Below the pieces are notes generated by a model that saw only the letters and a program-made list of their open reading frames with translations, was not told the DNA's origin and made no database searches. The position numbers and the translations under genes were made by a program. This document shows, piece after piece, positions 41,355 to 50,402 of a DNA stretch of 64,000 nucleotides (positions are counted from its first letter, which is position 1; the number at the start of each line of letters is the position of its first letter). The DNA comes from an uncultured Clostridia bacterium (lineage in GTDB: Bacteria; Bacillota; Clostridia; Oscillospirales; Ruminococcaceae), in NCBI GenBank assembly GCA_947586185.1, contig CANPXN010000006.1, positions 22,383 through 86,382 on the forward strand, given 5' to 3'.

Positions 41355-42677
41355 ATGCCGTTGCCAATAGTTGCAGTTGTGGGCAGACCAAATGTAGGAA
41401 AATCCACTCTTTTCAATAAGCTTGTTGGACAGCGCCTGTCAATTGTTGAGGATACTCCAGGTGTTACCCGTGACAGGATCTATTCAAAATGTGAGTGGCG
41501 TTCAAGAGAATTTATGGTAGTTGATACAGGAGGTATCGAGCTTAATTCCGATGATGTTATTCTTTCACAGATGCGCCGTCAGGCTGAGCTTGCAATTGAA
41601 AAAGCAGATGTTATCGTATTTGTAACTGATATAAGATGCGGAGTTACTGCAAGCGATCAGGATGTGGCAAATATGCTGCTAAAAAGCGGAAAGCCTGTTG
41701 TTCTTGCCGTAAATAAATGTGATATGATAGGCGAGCCTCCTATGGAGCTTTATGAGTTTTATAACTTAGGACTGGGAGAGCCGTTTCCGATTTCATCACA
41801 GCATGGTCATGGTACGGGGGATATGTTGGATGAGATATTCAAGTACTTCCCTGATGAAAAGACCGAGGACTATGACAAGGAATATATTAAGGTGGCAGTT
41901 ATCGGTAAGCCTAACGTGGGAAAATCCTCTCTTATAAATAGAATTGCCGGCGAGGAGCGTGTGATCGTTTCAAATATTGCCGGAACAACAAGGGATGCTA
42001 CTGATACCATAATTGAAAATGAGCATGGAAAATTTGTTTTTATTGATACTGCCGGAATAAGAAAAAAATCCAAGGTGAATGAAAAGATAGAGCATTACAG
42101 TGTTTTAAGAGCATATATGGCTGTGGACAGAGCTGATGTATGCGTAATTGTAATTGATGCTGAAACCGGTTTTACTGAACAGGATTCCAAAATTGCCGGA
42201 TATGCACATGAACAGGGAAAGGCTTCTATTGTCGCTGTGAATAAATGGGACGCCATTGAAAAGGACGGTAAGACTATGAAGGAGTATCAGACTAAGCTTG
42301 AAAATGATTTCAGCTTTATGTCGTATGTTCCTTTTGTATTTATTTCAGCTAAAACAGGACAGCGTGTTGATAAGATTTTTGATATGATCAAGTTTGTAAA
42401 TGAACAGAATACAATGAGGATATCAACAGGAATGCTTAACGATGTTCTGGCATATGCTACAACGAGAGTTCAGCCTCCGTCGGATAAGGGAAAAAGGCTA
42501 AAGATTTATTATATGACTCAGCCTTCCACAAAGCCGCCGACCTTTGTAACCTTTGTAAACAAAACAGATTTGTTTCATTTTTCGTACAGGAGATATCTTG
42601 AAAATCAGATACGCTCGACTTTTGGTTTAACAGGAACTCCGGTGCGGTTTATAGTTCGTGAACGAGGAGATAAATAA
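41355..42677 (+). CDS. der: ribosome-assembly GTPase Der (EngA)
   Basis: A 440-residue GTPase with two tandem G domains, unique to Der. The first P-loop is GRPNVGKST (about 9-17), with DTGG (G3) near 56 and NKCD (G4) near 118; the second is GKPNVGKSS (about 184-192), with DTAG near 231 and NKWD near 296. A C-terminal KH-like domain (about 350-440) begins with MRISTGMLNDVLAYATTR. Der is needed for 50S subunit maturation. plsY follows after 15 bases. Confidence 0.97.
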   Translation: MPLPIVAVVGRPNVGKSTLFNKLVGQRLSIVEDTPGVTRDRIYSKCEWRSREFMVVDTGGIELNSDDVILSQMRRQAELAIEKADVIVFVTDIRCGVTASDQDVANMLLKSGKPVVLAVNKCDMIGEPPMELYEFYNLGLGEPFPISSQHGHGTGDMLDEIFKYFPDEKTEDYDKEYIKVAVIGKPNVGKSSLINRIAGEERVIVSNIAGTTRDATDTIIENEHGKFVFIDTAGIRKKSKVNEKIEHYSVLRAYMAVDRADVCVIVIDAETGFTEQDSKIAGYAHEQGKASIVAVNKWDAIEKDGKTMKEYQTKLENDFSFMSYVPFVFISAKTGQRVDKIFDMIKFVNEQNTMRISTGMLNDVLAYATTRVQPPSDKGKRLKIYYMTQPSTKPPTFVTFVNKTDLFHFSYRRYLENQIRSTFGLTGTPVRFIVRERGDK

Positions 42678-42692
42678 AGGGGTTGTAATATA

Positions 42693-43361
42693 TTGAAATT
42701 TATAATTGCAATAGCGTTATCTGTTGTGATTTCATACCTTTTGGGAAGCTGTAATTCTGCAATTATTTTCGTAAGGCTTCTCAAAGGAGAGGATATAAGA
42801 AACTTCGGAAGTAAAAACGCAGGACTTACTAATACGCTGAGATGTTTTGGAAAGTTTCCTGCATTGCTTACTCTCATAGGTGATCTCTCAAAGGGAATCA
42901 TAGCCGTTATAATATGCAGGGTGATCTGTTCACTTATGGATGTTGGAATGGGACCGGATAACAGTACTCATTTTATAGGATATATTGCAGGATTTTTCGC
43001 TATTATTGGTCATGTGTTTCCGCTTTACTACGGATTCAAGGGCGGAAAGGGCGTTCTTGTCGGCGCTTCCGTATTTCTTGTAATTGATCCTCCGGCATTT
43101 TTAGGGCTTATTCTGATTTTTGCAATAGTTCTTGCATTGTCAAAGTATGTTTCTCTGGCATCTATTACAGGAGCTTTTTTCAATCCGTTTGTAACTCTTG
43201 TAATGCAGCTTTTTATATACGATCAGCCTTTAAAGTATGCGGTAATCTATGCTTTAATGGCTGTTCCGAGCAGCGTTGCGGTAATATTGATGCACCATTC
43301 AAATATCAGAAGGCTCATTAACGGAAATGAAAATAAATTTTCCTTTGGCAGCAAAAAATAA
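42693..43361 (+). CDS. plsY: acyl-phosphate:glycerol-3-phosphate acyltransferase
   Basis: A 222-residue membrane enzyme that acylates glycerol-3-phosphate, the first step of phospholipid synthesis. About six transmembrane segments. Motif 1 is GSCNSAIIFVRLLKGEDIRN FGSKNAGLTN split over residues 17-46 (conserved S/N and GSxNxGxTN), motif 2 is GHVFPLYYGFKGGKGV (about 107-122), and motif 3 lies near KYVSLASI (about 150). The TTG start has a weak GGGG-containing RBS. Its product feeds the pathway that uses the glycerol-3-phosphate made by gpsA next door. Confidence 0.94.
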   Translation: MKFIIAIALSVVISYLLGSCNSAIIFVRLLKGEDIRNFGSKNAGLTNTLRCFGKFPALLTLIGDLSKGIIAVIICRVICSLMDVGMGPDNSTHFIGYIAGFFAIIGHVFPLYYGFKGGKGVLVGASVFLVIDPPAFLGLILIFAIVLALSKYVSLASITGAFFNPFVTLVMQLFIYDQPLKYAVIYALMAVPSSVAVILMHHSNIRRLINGNENKFSFGSKK

Positions 43362-43371
43362 ATAAGAATCT

Positions 43372-43490
43372 GTTCTTGTAGGGTGTGTACATAAGCCTAT
43401 GAGAACAAGTTCTAATGGTCGCAAAATGGCGCTTAAAATAAAATATCGCTTCATCCAATTTGACATGGTCTAATTGGCAGAGCAATAAAA
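43372..43490. repeat. structured dispersed repeat, copy 2, before gpsA
   Basis: Bases 43423-43490 match 24275-24342 at about 60 of 68 positions without gaps, including the block GGCGCTTAAAATAAAATAT. The hairpin arms around CCAATT-TGACATGGTCT-AATTGG are kept. Upstream (43372-43407) is a different hairpin than in copy 1: TGTTCTTGTAGG pairs imperfectly with CCTATGAGAACA. It ends 18 bases before the gpsA ATG, with the RBS between. Confidence 0.75.
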
Positions 43491-43507
43491 AATCAGGGAG
43501 GTTTATA

Positions 43508-44506
43508 ATGGCGAAAATAACTGTTTTGGGTTCGGGAGGCTTTGGTTTAGGTCTTGCGGTAATGCTTGAAAAAATAGGACATGACGTAACAGTATGGTCA
43601 GCCTTTAAGGAAGAGATTGATAATATTATCCGTGACGGCGAGCACAAGCAAAAGCTGCCGGGAGTAAAGATTCCGGAAACAATAAAGCTTTCAACTGATC
43701 TGAGCTGTATCAATGACAGTAAGATCGTGATATTGGGGATTCCGTCAAAGTTTGTAAGAGACGTATGCAGAAAAGCCGCACCGTATATAACCTCTGATAT
43801 GATTGTGGTAAATACAAGCAAGGGTCTTGAGGACGGCAGCATGAAGGTAATAAGCGAGGTAATACAGGAAGAAATTCCTAATGCTCCTCTTGTTATTTTA
43901 TCGGGGCCTTCACATGCTGAGGAGGTTGCAAGAGGTATTCCTACTACAGTAGTTGCAGCGTCTGAGAATGCAGAGGCATCCGGCTTTGTGCAAGAGGTAA
44001 TGTGCAGTAAGGTGTTCAGAATTTACCTTAATGATGATGTTATAGGCTGTGAGGTCGGGGGAGCGCTGAAAAATATTATTGCATTGTGCGCCGGGATATG
44101 TGATGGGCTTGGCTATGGCGATAACACCAAGGCAGCCCTTATGACACGTGGAATAAGCGAAATTGCAAGGCTTGGAGCTGCTCTTGGAGGCAGATACAGT
44201 ACATTTTACGGATTGACCGGGATAGGAGACCTTATAGTTACATGTACAAGCATGCACAGCCGCAACAGGCGTGCCGGTATTCTTATCGGTCAGGGTGTGT
44301 CTCCTGAAGAGGCGGTAAAACAGGTAGGTACTGTCGAGGGCTATGGCTGCTGTAAGGTTGCATGGGATCTTGCCTGTAAAACAGGTATAACAATGCCTAT
44401 AACTGAACAGCTTAACGGAGTGCTGTTTCATGGAAATGATCCGGGGAAGGCGCTTGACAAGCTTATGACAAGACCTAATAAAAGTGAGACTGAAAAAATA
44501 TTGTAA
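43508..44506 (+). CDS. gpsA: glycerol-3-phosphate dehydrogenase (NAD(P)+)
   Basis: A 332-residue dehydrogenase reducing dihydroxyacetone phosphate to sn-glycerol-3-phosphate for lipid synthesis. N-terminal dinucleotide-binding motif ITVLGSGGFGLGLAVML (G-S-G-G-F-G, about residues 4-20); the conserved block VILSGPSHAEEVARGIPTTV near 137; ALKNIIALCAGICDGLGYGDNTKAAL near 188 with the catalytic lysine of ALKN; and GLTGIGDLIVTCTS near 237. ATG at 43508 follows GGGAGG. In-frame upstream codons lie within the repeat and are not used. Confidence 0.96.
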   Translation: MAKITVLGSGGFGLGLAVMLEKIGHDVTVWSAFKEEIDNIIRDGEHKQKLPGVKIPETIKLSTDLSCINDSKIVILGIPSKFVRDVCRKAAPYITSDMIVVNTSKGLEDGSMKVISEVIQEEIPNAPLVILSGPSHAEEVARGIPTTVVAASENAEASGFVQEVMCSKVFRIYLNDDVIGCEVGGALKNIIALCAGICDGLGYGDNTKAALMTRGISEIARLGAALGGRYSTFYGLTGIGDLIVTCTSMHSRNRRAGILIGQGVSPEEAVKQVGTVEGYGCCKVAWDLACKTGITMPITEQLNGVLFHGNDPGKALDKLMTRPNKSETEKIL

Positions 44507-44507
44507 G

Positions 44508-44540
44508 AAATCGGCCTGCGTTATGCAGGCCGATTTTACA
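44508..44540 (+). terminator. rho-independent terminator after gpsA
   Basis: Perfect 12-bp arms (44508-44519 and 44525-44536), loop GTTAT, T-rich tail. Ends the DUF512-der-plsY-gpsA group. Confidence 0.85.
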
Positions 44541-44564
44541 TTTTGTAAAATTTTTCTCAGCTTG

Positions 44565-44593
44565 TTGACTTTGTGTTAAAAGTATGTTATAAT
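44565..44593 (+). promoter_or_regulatory. promoter of the citrate synthase gene
   Basis: TTGACT at 44565-44570, 17-base spacer, TATAAT at 44588-44593; about 65 bases of leader follow. Confidence 0.75.
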
Positions 44594-44659
44594 AAATTAA
44601 ATTTTAATTTGGGAGATGTGGGATTATTTAATAAATTTTTCATGAAAGGATAGGACAAA

Positions 44660-46012
44660 ATGAATAAAAACAAAGAAAAAATGATAAGTGAGCTTGCTGA
44701 AAAATGTATTGAAAACGGTGTTATTGATAATACACTATACAAAAAGTATAATGTTAAAAGAGGACTCAGGGATGAAAACGGTACGGGAGTTGTTGCCGGA
44801 CTTACACAGATTTCAACTATTCAGGCGTCAGAAATTATTGATGGAAAGGTTATACCATGCGATGGAAAGCTCATGTACAGAGGTATAGATATAAAAAAGC
44901 TTTGCAGAGGGTTTCTTGACGACGACAGATTTGGCTATGAGGAAATCGCATATCTTATTCTGTTTGGTAATCTTCCGAATGCTCAGGAGTTAAAAGAGTT
45001 CCGTCAGCTTGTTTCAGAAAGCCGTACCCTGCCTACAAACTTTAACAGGGACGTTATAATGAAGGCTCCGAGCAAGGATATGATGAACACGATTTCAAGA
45101 AGTATTCTTACTCTTGCGTCCTATGACGACAATTATTCTGATACGAGTATTTCTAATGTATTGCGTCAGTGCATAATGCTGATAAGCGTTTTCCCAATGC
45201 TTGCAGTTTACGGATATCAGGCGTACAGCCACTATGAATGCAACAAGAGTCTTTTTATTCATTATCCGAATCCTCAGCTTTCCACAGCGGAAAATATACT
45301 TATGATGCTTCGTCCTGACCAGAAGTATTCACATCTTGAGGCGAAGATCCTTGATCTTGCCCTTGTTCTTCATATGGAGCATGGAGGCGGAAACAATTCA
45401 AGCTTTACAACTCATGTTGTATCTTCTTCCGGTTCTGACACATATTCAGTTATTGCGTCGGCTCTCAGTTCTCTTAAAGGACCAAGACACGGCGGAGCAA
45501 ATATAAAGGTTGTCGAAATGTTTGATGACTTAAAGAAAAATGTAAGCGATACAAAGGATGAGGAGCAGGTTGCTCAGTATCTTACAAAGCTTCTTCATAA
45601 GGAAGGCTTTGACAAAAGCGGACTTATTTATGGAATGGGACATGCTGTTTACTCCATTTCAGATCCGAGAGCCGGAGTATTCAGGAATTTTGTACACCAG
45701 CTTGCAGATGAAAAGGGTATGTCTGACGATTATGAGCTGTATGCAATGGTTGAGGAGCTTGCACCTAAGGTAATTGCTAAGGAACGTCATATCTATAAGG
45801 GTGTAAGCGCAAATGTTGATTTCTATAGCGGTTTTGTTTATCGCATGCTTAATATACCTGAGGAGCTGTTTACTCCGATCTTTGCAATAGCAAGAGTTGT
45901 CGGCTGGTCTGCTCACCGCCTTGAAGAGCTTATAAACAAGGCAAAGATAATAAGACCGGCATATAAGAGCATAAAAGAAGAGTGCGGCTATACGCCTTTG
46001 GGAGAAAGATAA
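44660..46012 (+). CDS. citrate synthase
   Basis: A 450-residue citrate synthase (or 2-methylcitrate-synthase related enzyme) joining acetyl-CoA and oxaloacetate. Catalytic histidine motif LHMEHGGGNNSSF (about 235-247), the second histidine region GPRHGGANIKVVEMF (about 274-288), and GMGHAVYSISDPRAGVF (about 324-340) with conserved His and Asp. An N-terminal extension of about 45 residues precedes GLTQISTIQASEI. It has its own promoter and terminator. In strict anaerobes it probably serves glutamate synthesis. Confidence 0.93.
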   Translation: MNKNKEKMISELAEKCIENGVIDNTLYKKYNVKRGLRDENGTGVVAGLTQISTIQASEIIDGKVIPCDGKLMYRGIDIKKLCRGFLDDDRFGYEEIAYLILFGNLPNAQELKEFRQLVSESRTLPTNFNRDVIMKAPSKDMMNTISRSILTLASYDDNYSDTSISNVLRQCIMLISVFPMLAVYGYQAYSHYECNKSLFIHYPNPQLSTAENILMMLRPDQKYSHLEAKILDLALVLHMEHGGGNNSSFTTHVVSSSGSDTYSVIASALSSLKGPRHGGANIKVVEMFDDLKKNVSDTKDEEQVAQYLTKLLHKEGFDKSGLIYGMGHAVYSISDPRAGVFRNFVHQLADEKGMSDDYELYAMVEELAPKVIAKERHIYKGVSANVDFYSGFVYRMLNIPEELFTPIFAIARVVGWSAHRLEELINKAKIIRPAYKSIKEECGYTPLGER

Positions 46013-46018
46013 AAATTG

Positions 46019-46042
46019 AGCGGTATGTTTTATCATACCGCT
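46019..46042. terminator. bidirectional terminator
   Basis: AGCGGTATG/CATACCGCT hairpin with a six-base loop between the converging citrate synthase and PIG-L genes. Confidence 0.8.
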
Positions 46043-46048
46043 TTAGCT

Positions 46049-46771
46049 TTACATATCAGTATATTTCTGCCACTCTTCATATGGATTCATATGGCAGAAC
46101 ATTGATTTAGCTTTTTTCTGGGATTCATAGAATTTCAGGGCTTCTTCTTTTTTCTGAAGCTGTTCATCGCTTATTTTTTTAAGATTCTTGCTTGCCTGAT
46201 CTATTTTCTTTTTACTGTAGTATTTTCCAAAATAATACAGCTTATCAGTTATTTCATGCTTTATGCACAGGTTAGTAACGATCTCATCAGTCATTTTGTG
46301 ATGTATATGACCGTATTCTCCGCTTGGATTGTGTGTTGCAATAACGGACCAGTCTTTTGCAGAGATAACTTTCTCCATATCCTTTTTTATCTGGTTATAA
46401 ACGTGATCCCAGTCGTCCTTTTTTCCGTTTGTAAGATCAGGATAGCTGAGAATTATCCCCTCATTACCCAAATAGTCAACAGCCTTTTTGAATTCCTTGG
46501 AACGAACCTCGTTGTTTCCGTTTGTTATACACACAACAAGGTAGCCGTGCTCTAAAAGGTGTGCGCCTCCCCAAAGTGTTTCATCATCAGGGTGTGCGAC
46601 TATCATAAGCTTGTCAAAGCTGCCGGAGGATATGTAGTCCATTGTTTCCTTGCTGATCGGGTCAATGCGATACTGCTGCTTTTTTCGGTACTGAAAAATA
46701 GATATACCTGTGATGACAGCGAGTACAATAAATACCGCAATACTTCTTAGAATGATCTTCTTTCTTTGCAT
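46049..46771 (-). CDS. PIG-L family deacetylase
   Basis: About 240 residues. One N-terminal transmembrane helix (about 9-27) anchors a PIG-L/LmbE domain facing outside. Zinc-site motifs are visible: MIVAHPDDETLWGGAHLLE (AHPDDE, about 55-75), SVIATHNPSGEYGHIHHKM with the catalytic and ligand histidines near 135-150. The family removes N-acetyl groups from GlcNAc-type sugars; a membrane-anchored member likely acts on an envelope sugar, which is inferred. ATG at 46771 is chosen; an in-frame ATG at 46819 has no RBS and lies in the promoter region. Confidence 0.88.
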   Translation of the reverse strand: MQRKKIILRSIAVFIVLAVITGISIFQYRKKQQYRIDPISKETMDYISSGSFDKLMIVAHPDDETLWGGAHLLEHGYLVVCITNGNNEVRSKEFKKAVDYLGNEGIILSYPDLTNGKKDDWDHVYNQIKKDMEKVISAKDWSVIATHNPSGEYGHIHHKMTDEIVTNLCIKHEITDKLYYFGKYYSKKKIDQASKNLKKISDEQLQKKEEALKFYESQKKAKSMFCHMNPYEEWQKYTDM

Positions 46772-46810
46772 TTTTACACATTTCCTTTTTAATTTATATT
46801 TCCGGTAATA

Positions 46811-46839
46811 ATGATACAACTTAAATTTAATATTGTCAA
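46811..46839 (-). promoter_or_regulatory. promoter of the PIG-L gene
   Basis: On the minus strand TTGACA (46834-46839), 17-base spacer, TATCAT (46811-46816). Confidence 0.65.
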
Positions 46840-46970
46840 GAGAGATGCACAGAACTTTACGGAAATTGAAAGGAAGCTAAAAAACTTTTTCTTAACAAAG
46901 ATATGGGGATAGAATACACTAAATTTTTAAAAATTGATTTCTATAACAGAACTTTCCAAATGATAAAATC

Positions 46971-46999
46971 TTTACATAGAAAATTTCCTGTGATATAAT
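46971..46999 (+). promoter_or_regulatory. promoter of the DUF3810 gene
   Basis: TTTACA at 46971-46976, 17-base spacer, TATAAT at 46994-46999. Confidence 0.65.
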
Positions 47000-47069
47000 A
47001 AATGCAAGCATTTATTATACTTTTATCTATCAACTGATGAAAGGTTATTATTGGAAGAGCGGTGAAAAA

Positions 47070-48161
47070 ATGAAAAAAGTAAAGAAGCAGAATATAATTT
47101 TAATTTCAGTTTATGCAGTATGTATACTGGCGAACGTCATATCCCGTATATCCCAGGAATTTTCCGAGTTTTATGTTTCTAAGATTTATCCTTACATAAT
47201 GTCTTTATTTTCACGTATAGCCGGGATATTTCCTTTTTCGACAGGGGAGATCCTTATAATTATAGGGGTATTGCTTTTAGTCTTATGTATACCGCTGTTT
47301 ATAATCCTCATGATATTCAGTAAAAAGCGCAGACGCATATGCAGGATATACGCTCTTGCGGCAGCGTGGATCGGAGCATACATACTTACAACAGAAACCT
47401 TTAACTGCTTTATAATGTATCAGTGTAAACCGTTTTCCGATAAATATTTTTCGGAGTCGGTATATACTTCGGATTCCCTTGAACGAGTATATAATATCAT
47501 TGCTGAAAATTCAGACAGGCTTGCAAAGGAAGTAAGCAGGGATGAGAACGGGAGCTTTAAGCTTACGGGGGATACATATGAGGAAGCTAAAACAGCCATG
47601 CAGAATCTGGGAAAGACCTATCCTCAGTTTAAGGGCTATTATCCTGATCCGAAACCGATCAGATGCTCTTATTTTATGAGTCAGCAGTACCTGCTGGGTA
47701 TTTATTTTCCCTTTACCCTTGAAGCGAACTATAATAGGGATGTGTGTGATATAAATATACCAAATACTCTCTGTCATGAGCTGGCGCATCTTAAAGGCTG
47801 CATACAGGAGGATGAAGCCGGATTTATTGCGTTTATCGCCTGTATAAATTCCGGCAGTAAGGAGCTTCAGTACAGTGGCTACCTGAACGCTCTTGAATAT
47901 GTGCATAACGAGATTTCAAGGCAGGGTATCCAAACAGAATGTCAGATTTCAGAGCTTGTATGGAAGGATCTGTATAAATTTGTTCCCGACGGATATTGGA
48001 AGGAAAATAAGAGCAAGGAGGTAGTATCAACAGAAACCGTTTCTGCTGTGTCAGATGCAGCAATGGATACAAGTCTTAAAATGAACGGTGTTGATGACGG
48101 TATAAAGAGCTATGACAGGATGGTGAATCTGCTTATAGATTATTATTGCTCAACCAATTAA
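47070..48161 (+). CDS. DUF3810 membrane protein with HExxH motif
   Basis: About 363 residues. Three N-terminal hydrophobic segments (about 8-26, 53-80 and 90-110) are followed by a soluble domain with the metalloprotease motif CHELAHLKG (HExxH, about residue 237) and EDEAGFIAF with a possible third ligand Glu. This matches DUF3810, Zn-protease-like membrane proteins of unknown substrate. The GTG-rich area and two candidate ATGs (47037, 47070) leave the start uncertain; 47070 gives the more usual Lys-rich N terminus. Confidence 0.82.
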   Translation: MKKVKKQNIILISVYAVCILANVISRISQEFSEFYVSKIYPYIMSLFSRIAGIFPFSTGEILIIIGVLLLVLCIPLFIILMIFSKKRRRICRIYALAAAWIGAYILTTETFNCFIMYQCKPFSDKYFSESVYTSDSLERVYNIIAENSDRLAKEVSRDENGSFKLTGDTYEEAKTAMQNLGKTYPQFKGYYPDPKPIRCSYFMSQQYLLGIYFPFTLEANYNRDVCDINIPNTLCHELAHLKGCIQEDEAGFIAFIACINSGSKELQYSGYLNALEYVHNEISRQGIQTECQISELVWKDLYKFVPDGYWKENKSKEVVSTETVSAVSDAAMDTSLKMNGVDDGIKSYDRMVNLLIDYYCSTN

Positions 48162-48175
48162 ACCATGCCAAAATG

Positions 48176-48204
48176 TTGAAAATTAAATTGATATGTGATA
48201 AAAT
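48176..48204 (+). promoter_or_regulatory. promoter of tex
   Basis: TTGAAA at 48176-48181, 17-base spacer, TAAAAT at 48199-48204. Confidence 0.6.
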
Positions 48205-48241
48205 AAAAGACAGAAAGTTCTGAAAGACAGAAAGGAAAAAC

Positions 48242-50389
48242 ATGGATATTATAAATAAACTGGCAGAAGAATTTAAACTCCGGGAGGAGCAGGTGAAAAA
48301 TACTGTGGCGCTTATAGACGATGGAAAAACCATACCGTTTATCGCACGTTACAGAAAAGAACTCACCGGCGCTCTTGATGATCAGGTGTTAAGAGAGCTT
48401 TATGACAGGCTTACATATCTTAGAAATCTTGACGGAAGGAAGGAAGAAGTCAGGTCTTCGATAGAGCAGCAGGGTAAGCTCACAGAAGAAATTACAGCAG
48501 CTCTTGAAAAGGCTGTTACCCTTGTTGAGGTTGAGGACATATACAGGCCATATAAGCAGAAAAGAAAAACCAGGGCAAGTATTGCAAGGCAGCGAGGTCT
48601 GGAGCCTCTGGCTTTGTTTTTACAGCTCCAGAATGCTAATGCTGATCCTGAAAGGGAGGCGGCTAAGTTTGTGGACGCTGAAAAAGAAATTCCTGACGCC
48701 GAATCTGCTTTACAGGGCGCTATGGATATAATTGCTGAAAACATTTCAGACGATGCAGGAATAAGAAAGAAAATAAGAGGGCTGTATCTGAGAGAAGGAA
48801 TGGTTGAGTCAAAAGCCTCTGATCCGGAAGCAGAAACTGTGTATCGGAACTATTATGAATACAGTGAGCCGGTATCTAAAATTGCAGGACACAGGGTTCT
48901 TGCAATTGACAGAGGAGAAAAGGAAAATGCTCTTAAAGTCTCAGTATCAGTTGATGAGCAGAAATGCTTTGATATTGCTCAGTGCGGAATAATAAAGGGC
49001 AGCGGCAGATGTACGGAATATGTAAAAGCTGCCGCTGAAGACAGCTGTAAGCGTCTTATTATGCCGTCTGTTGAGCGTGAAATCAGAGCAGAGCTTACTG
49101 AGAAAGCTGCTGAGGGAGCTATTAAGGTGTTTTCCTCAAATCTGAGGCAGCTGCTTTTGCAGCCTCCTATAAAAAACAGTGTTACTCTTGGGCTTGACCC
49201 GGCATATAGGACCGGTTGCAAGATCGCAGTCGTAGACAGTCTTGGAAAGGTTCTTGAAACAACGGTAATTTATCCTACCCCTCCTCAGAAGAAAATTGCC
49301 GAGGCTAAAACAAAGCTGAAAGCGCTTATAAAAAAGCATAGCGTAACCACTATTGCAATCGGAAACGGAACAGCCTCCCGTGAAAGTGAGGCGTTTATTG
49401 CGGAGCTTATCGGGGAAATTGATCAGAAGGTAAGCTATATGGTTGTAAGTGAAGCCGGAGCGTCCGTATATTCTGCTTCTAAGCTTGCGGCAGAGGAGTT
49501 TCCGGATTATGATGTAAGCCTTAGAAGTGCGGTTTCGATAGCAAGGCGTTTGCAGGATCCTTTGGCGGAGCTGGTTAAAATTGATCCTAAGGCTATCGGA
49601 GTTGGACAGTATCAGCATGATATGCCGAAAGCAAGAATGAATGAGGCGCTTTCCGGAGTTGTTGAGGATTGTGTAAACTCTGTGGGGGTTGACCTTAATA
49701 CAGCGTCATTTTCACTTTTATCCTATGTTTCGGGCATTAATGGAACTGTTGCCAAAAACATAGTTGCATACAGGGAGGAAAACGGAGCATTTAACGATCG
49801 CAGGCAGCTGCTTAAAGTTCCAAAGCTTGGTAAAAAGGCATTCGAGCTGTGTGCTGGCTTTTTGCGTGTAAGGGACGGCAAGAATCCTCTTGATAACACA
49901 GCTGTACATCCTGAGAGCTATGACGCTGCTAAGGCTTTGCTTACGGAGTGCGGCTATAGCATGGACGAGATCGGTTCGGGAGCTTTGCAGGAGCTTAGTA
50001 AAAGCGTCAGCTCCATGGGAAGAAAGAATCTTTCGGAAAAGCTTGGTATAGGCGTTCCGACAATGAATGACATAATAGGGGAGCTTGAAAAGCCCGGTCG
50101 TGACCCGAGAGATGAGCTTCCACCTCCTCTGCTGAGAAGCGGCGATGTTATGGAGATAGGCGACCTTACTCCGGGAATGGAGCTTATGGGAACAGTCCGT
50201 AACGTTATCGACTTCGGCGCATTCGTTGATATTGGTGTTCACGAGGACGGACTTGTGCATATTTCACAGATATGCGATAAATATATAAAGCATCCCCTGG
50301 AGGCGGTTAAGGTTGGACAGGTCGTTAAGGTGAGAGTGCTTGACGTTGATGTAAAGAGAAAACGAATTTCACTTACAATGAAGCTGTAA
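48242..50389 (+). CDS. tex: Tex family RNA-binding transcription accessory protein
   Basis: A 715-residue protein of the Tex/Spt6-like family. Order: helical N-terminal domain with VEDIYRPYKQKRKTRASIAR near 98; YqgF/RNase H-like domain from about 315 (SVTLGLDPAYRTGCKIAVVD); helix-hairpin-helix modules near 485-555 (NTASFSLLSYVSGINGTVAK); and a C-terminal S1 domain (about 645-713, GTVRNVIDFGAFVDIGVHED). Tex binds nucleic acids and influences transcription and toxin gene expression in some species. The GH9 gene starts 13 bases after its stop; no promoter was seen between them, so co-transcription is possible. Confidence 0.96.
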   Translation: MDIINKLAEEFKLREEQVKNTVALIDDGKTIPFIARYRKELTGALDDQVLRELYDRLTYLRNLDGRKEEVRSSIEQQGKLTEEITAALEKAVTLVEVEDIYRPYKQKRKTRASIARQRGLEPLALFLQLQNANADPEREAAKFVDAEKEIPDAESALQGAMDIIAENISDDAGIRKKIRGLYLREGMVESKASDPEAETVYRNYYEYSEPVSKIAGHRVLAIDRGEKENALKVSVSVDEQKCFDIAQCGIIKGSGRCTEYVKAAAEDSCKRLIMPSVEREIRAELTEKAAEGAIKVFSSNLRQLLLQPPIKNSVTLGLDPAYRTGCKIAVVDSLGKVLETTVIYPTPPQKKIAEAKTKLKALIKKHSVTTIAIGNGTASRESEAFIAELIGEIDQKVSYMVVSEAGASVYSASKLAAEEFPDYDVSLRSAVSIARRLQDPLAELVKIDPKAIGVGQYQHDMPKARMNEALSGVVEDCVNSVGVDLNTASFSLLSYVSGINGTVAKNIVAYREENGAFNDRRQLLKVPKLGKKAFELCAGFLRVRDGKNPLDNTAVHPESYDAAKALLTECGYSMDEIGSGALQELSKSVSSMGRKNLSEKLGIGVPTMNDIIGELEKPGRDPRDELPPPLLRSGDVMEIGDLTPGMELMGTVRNVIDFGAFVDIGVHEDGLVHISQICDKYIKHPLEAVKVGQVVKVRVLDVDVKRKRISLTMKL

Positions 50390-50402
50390 AGCAGGAGGTA
50401 TT

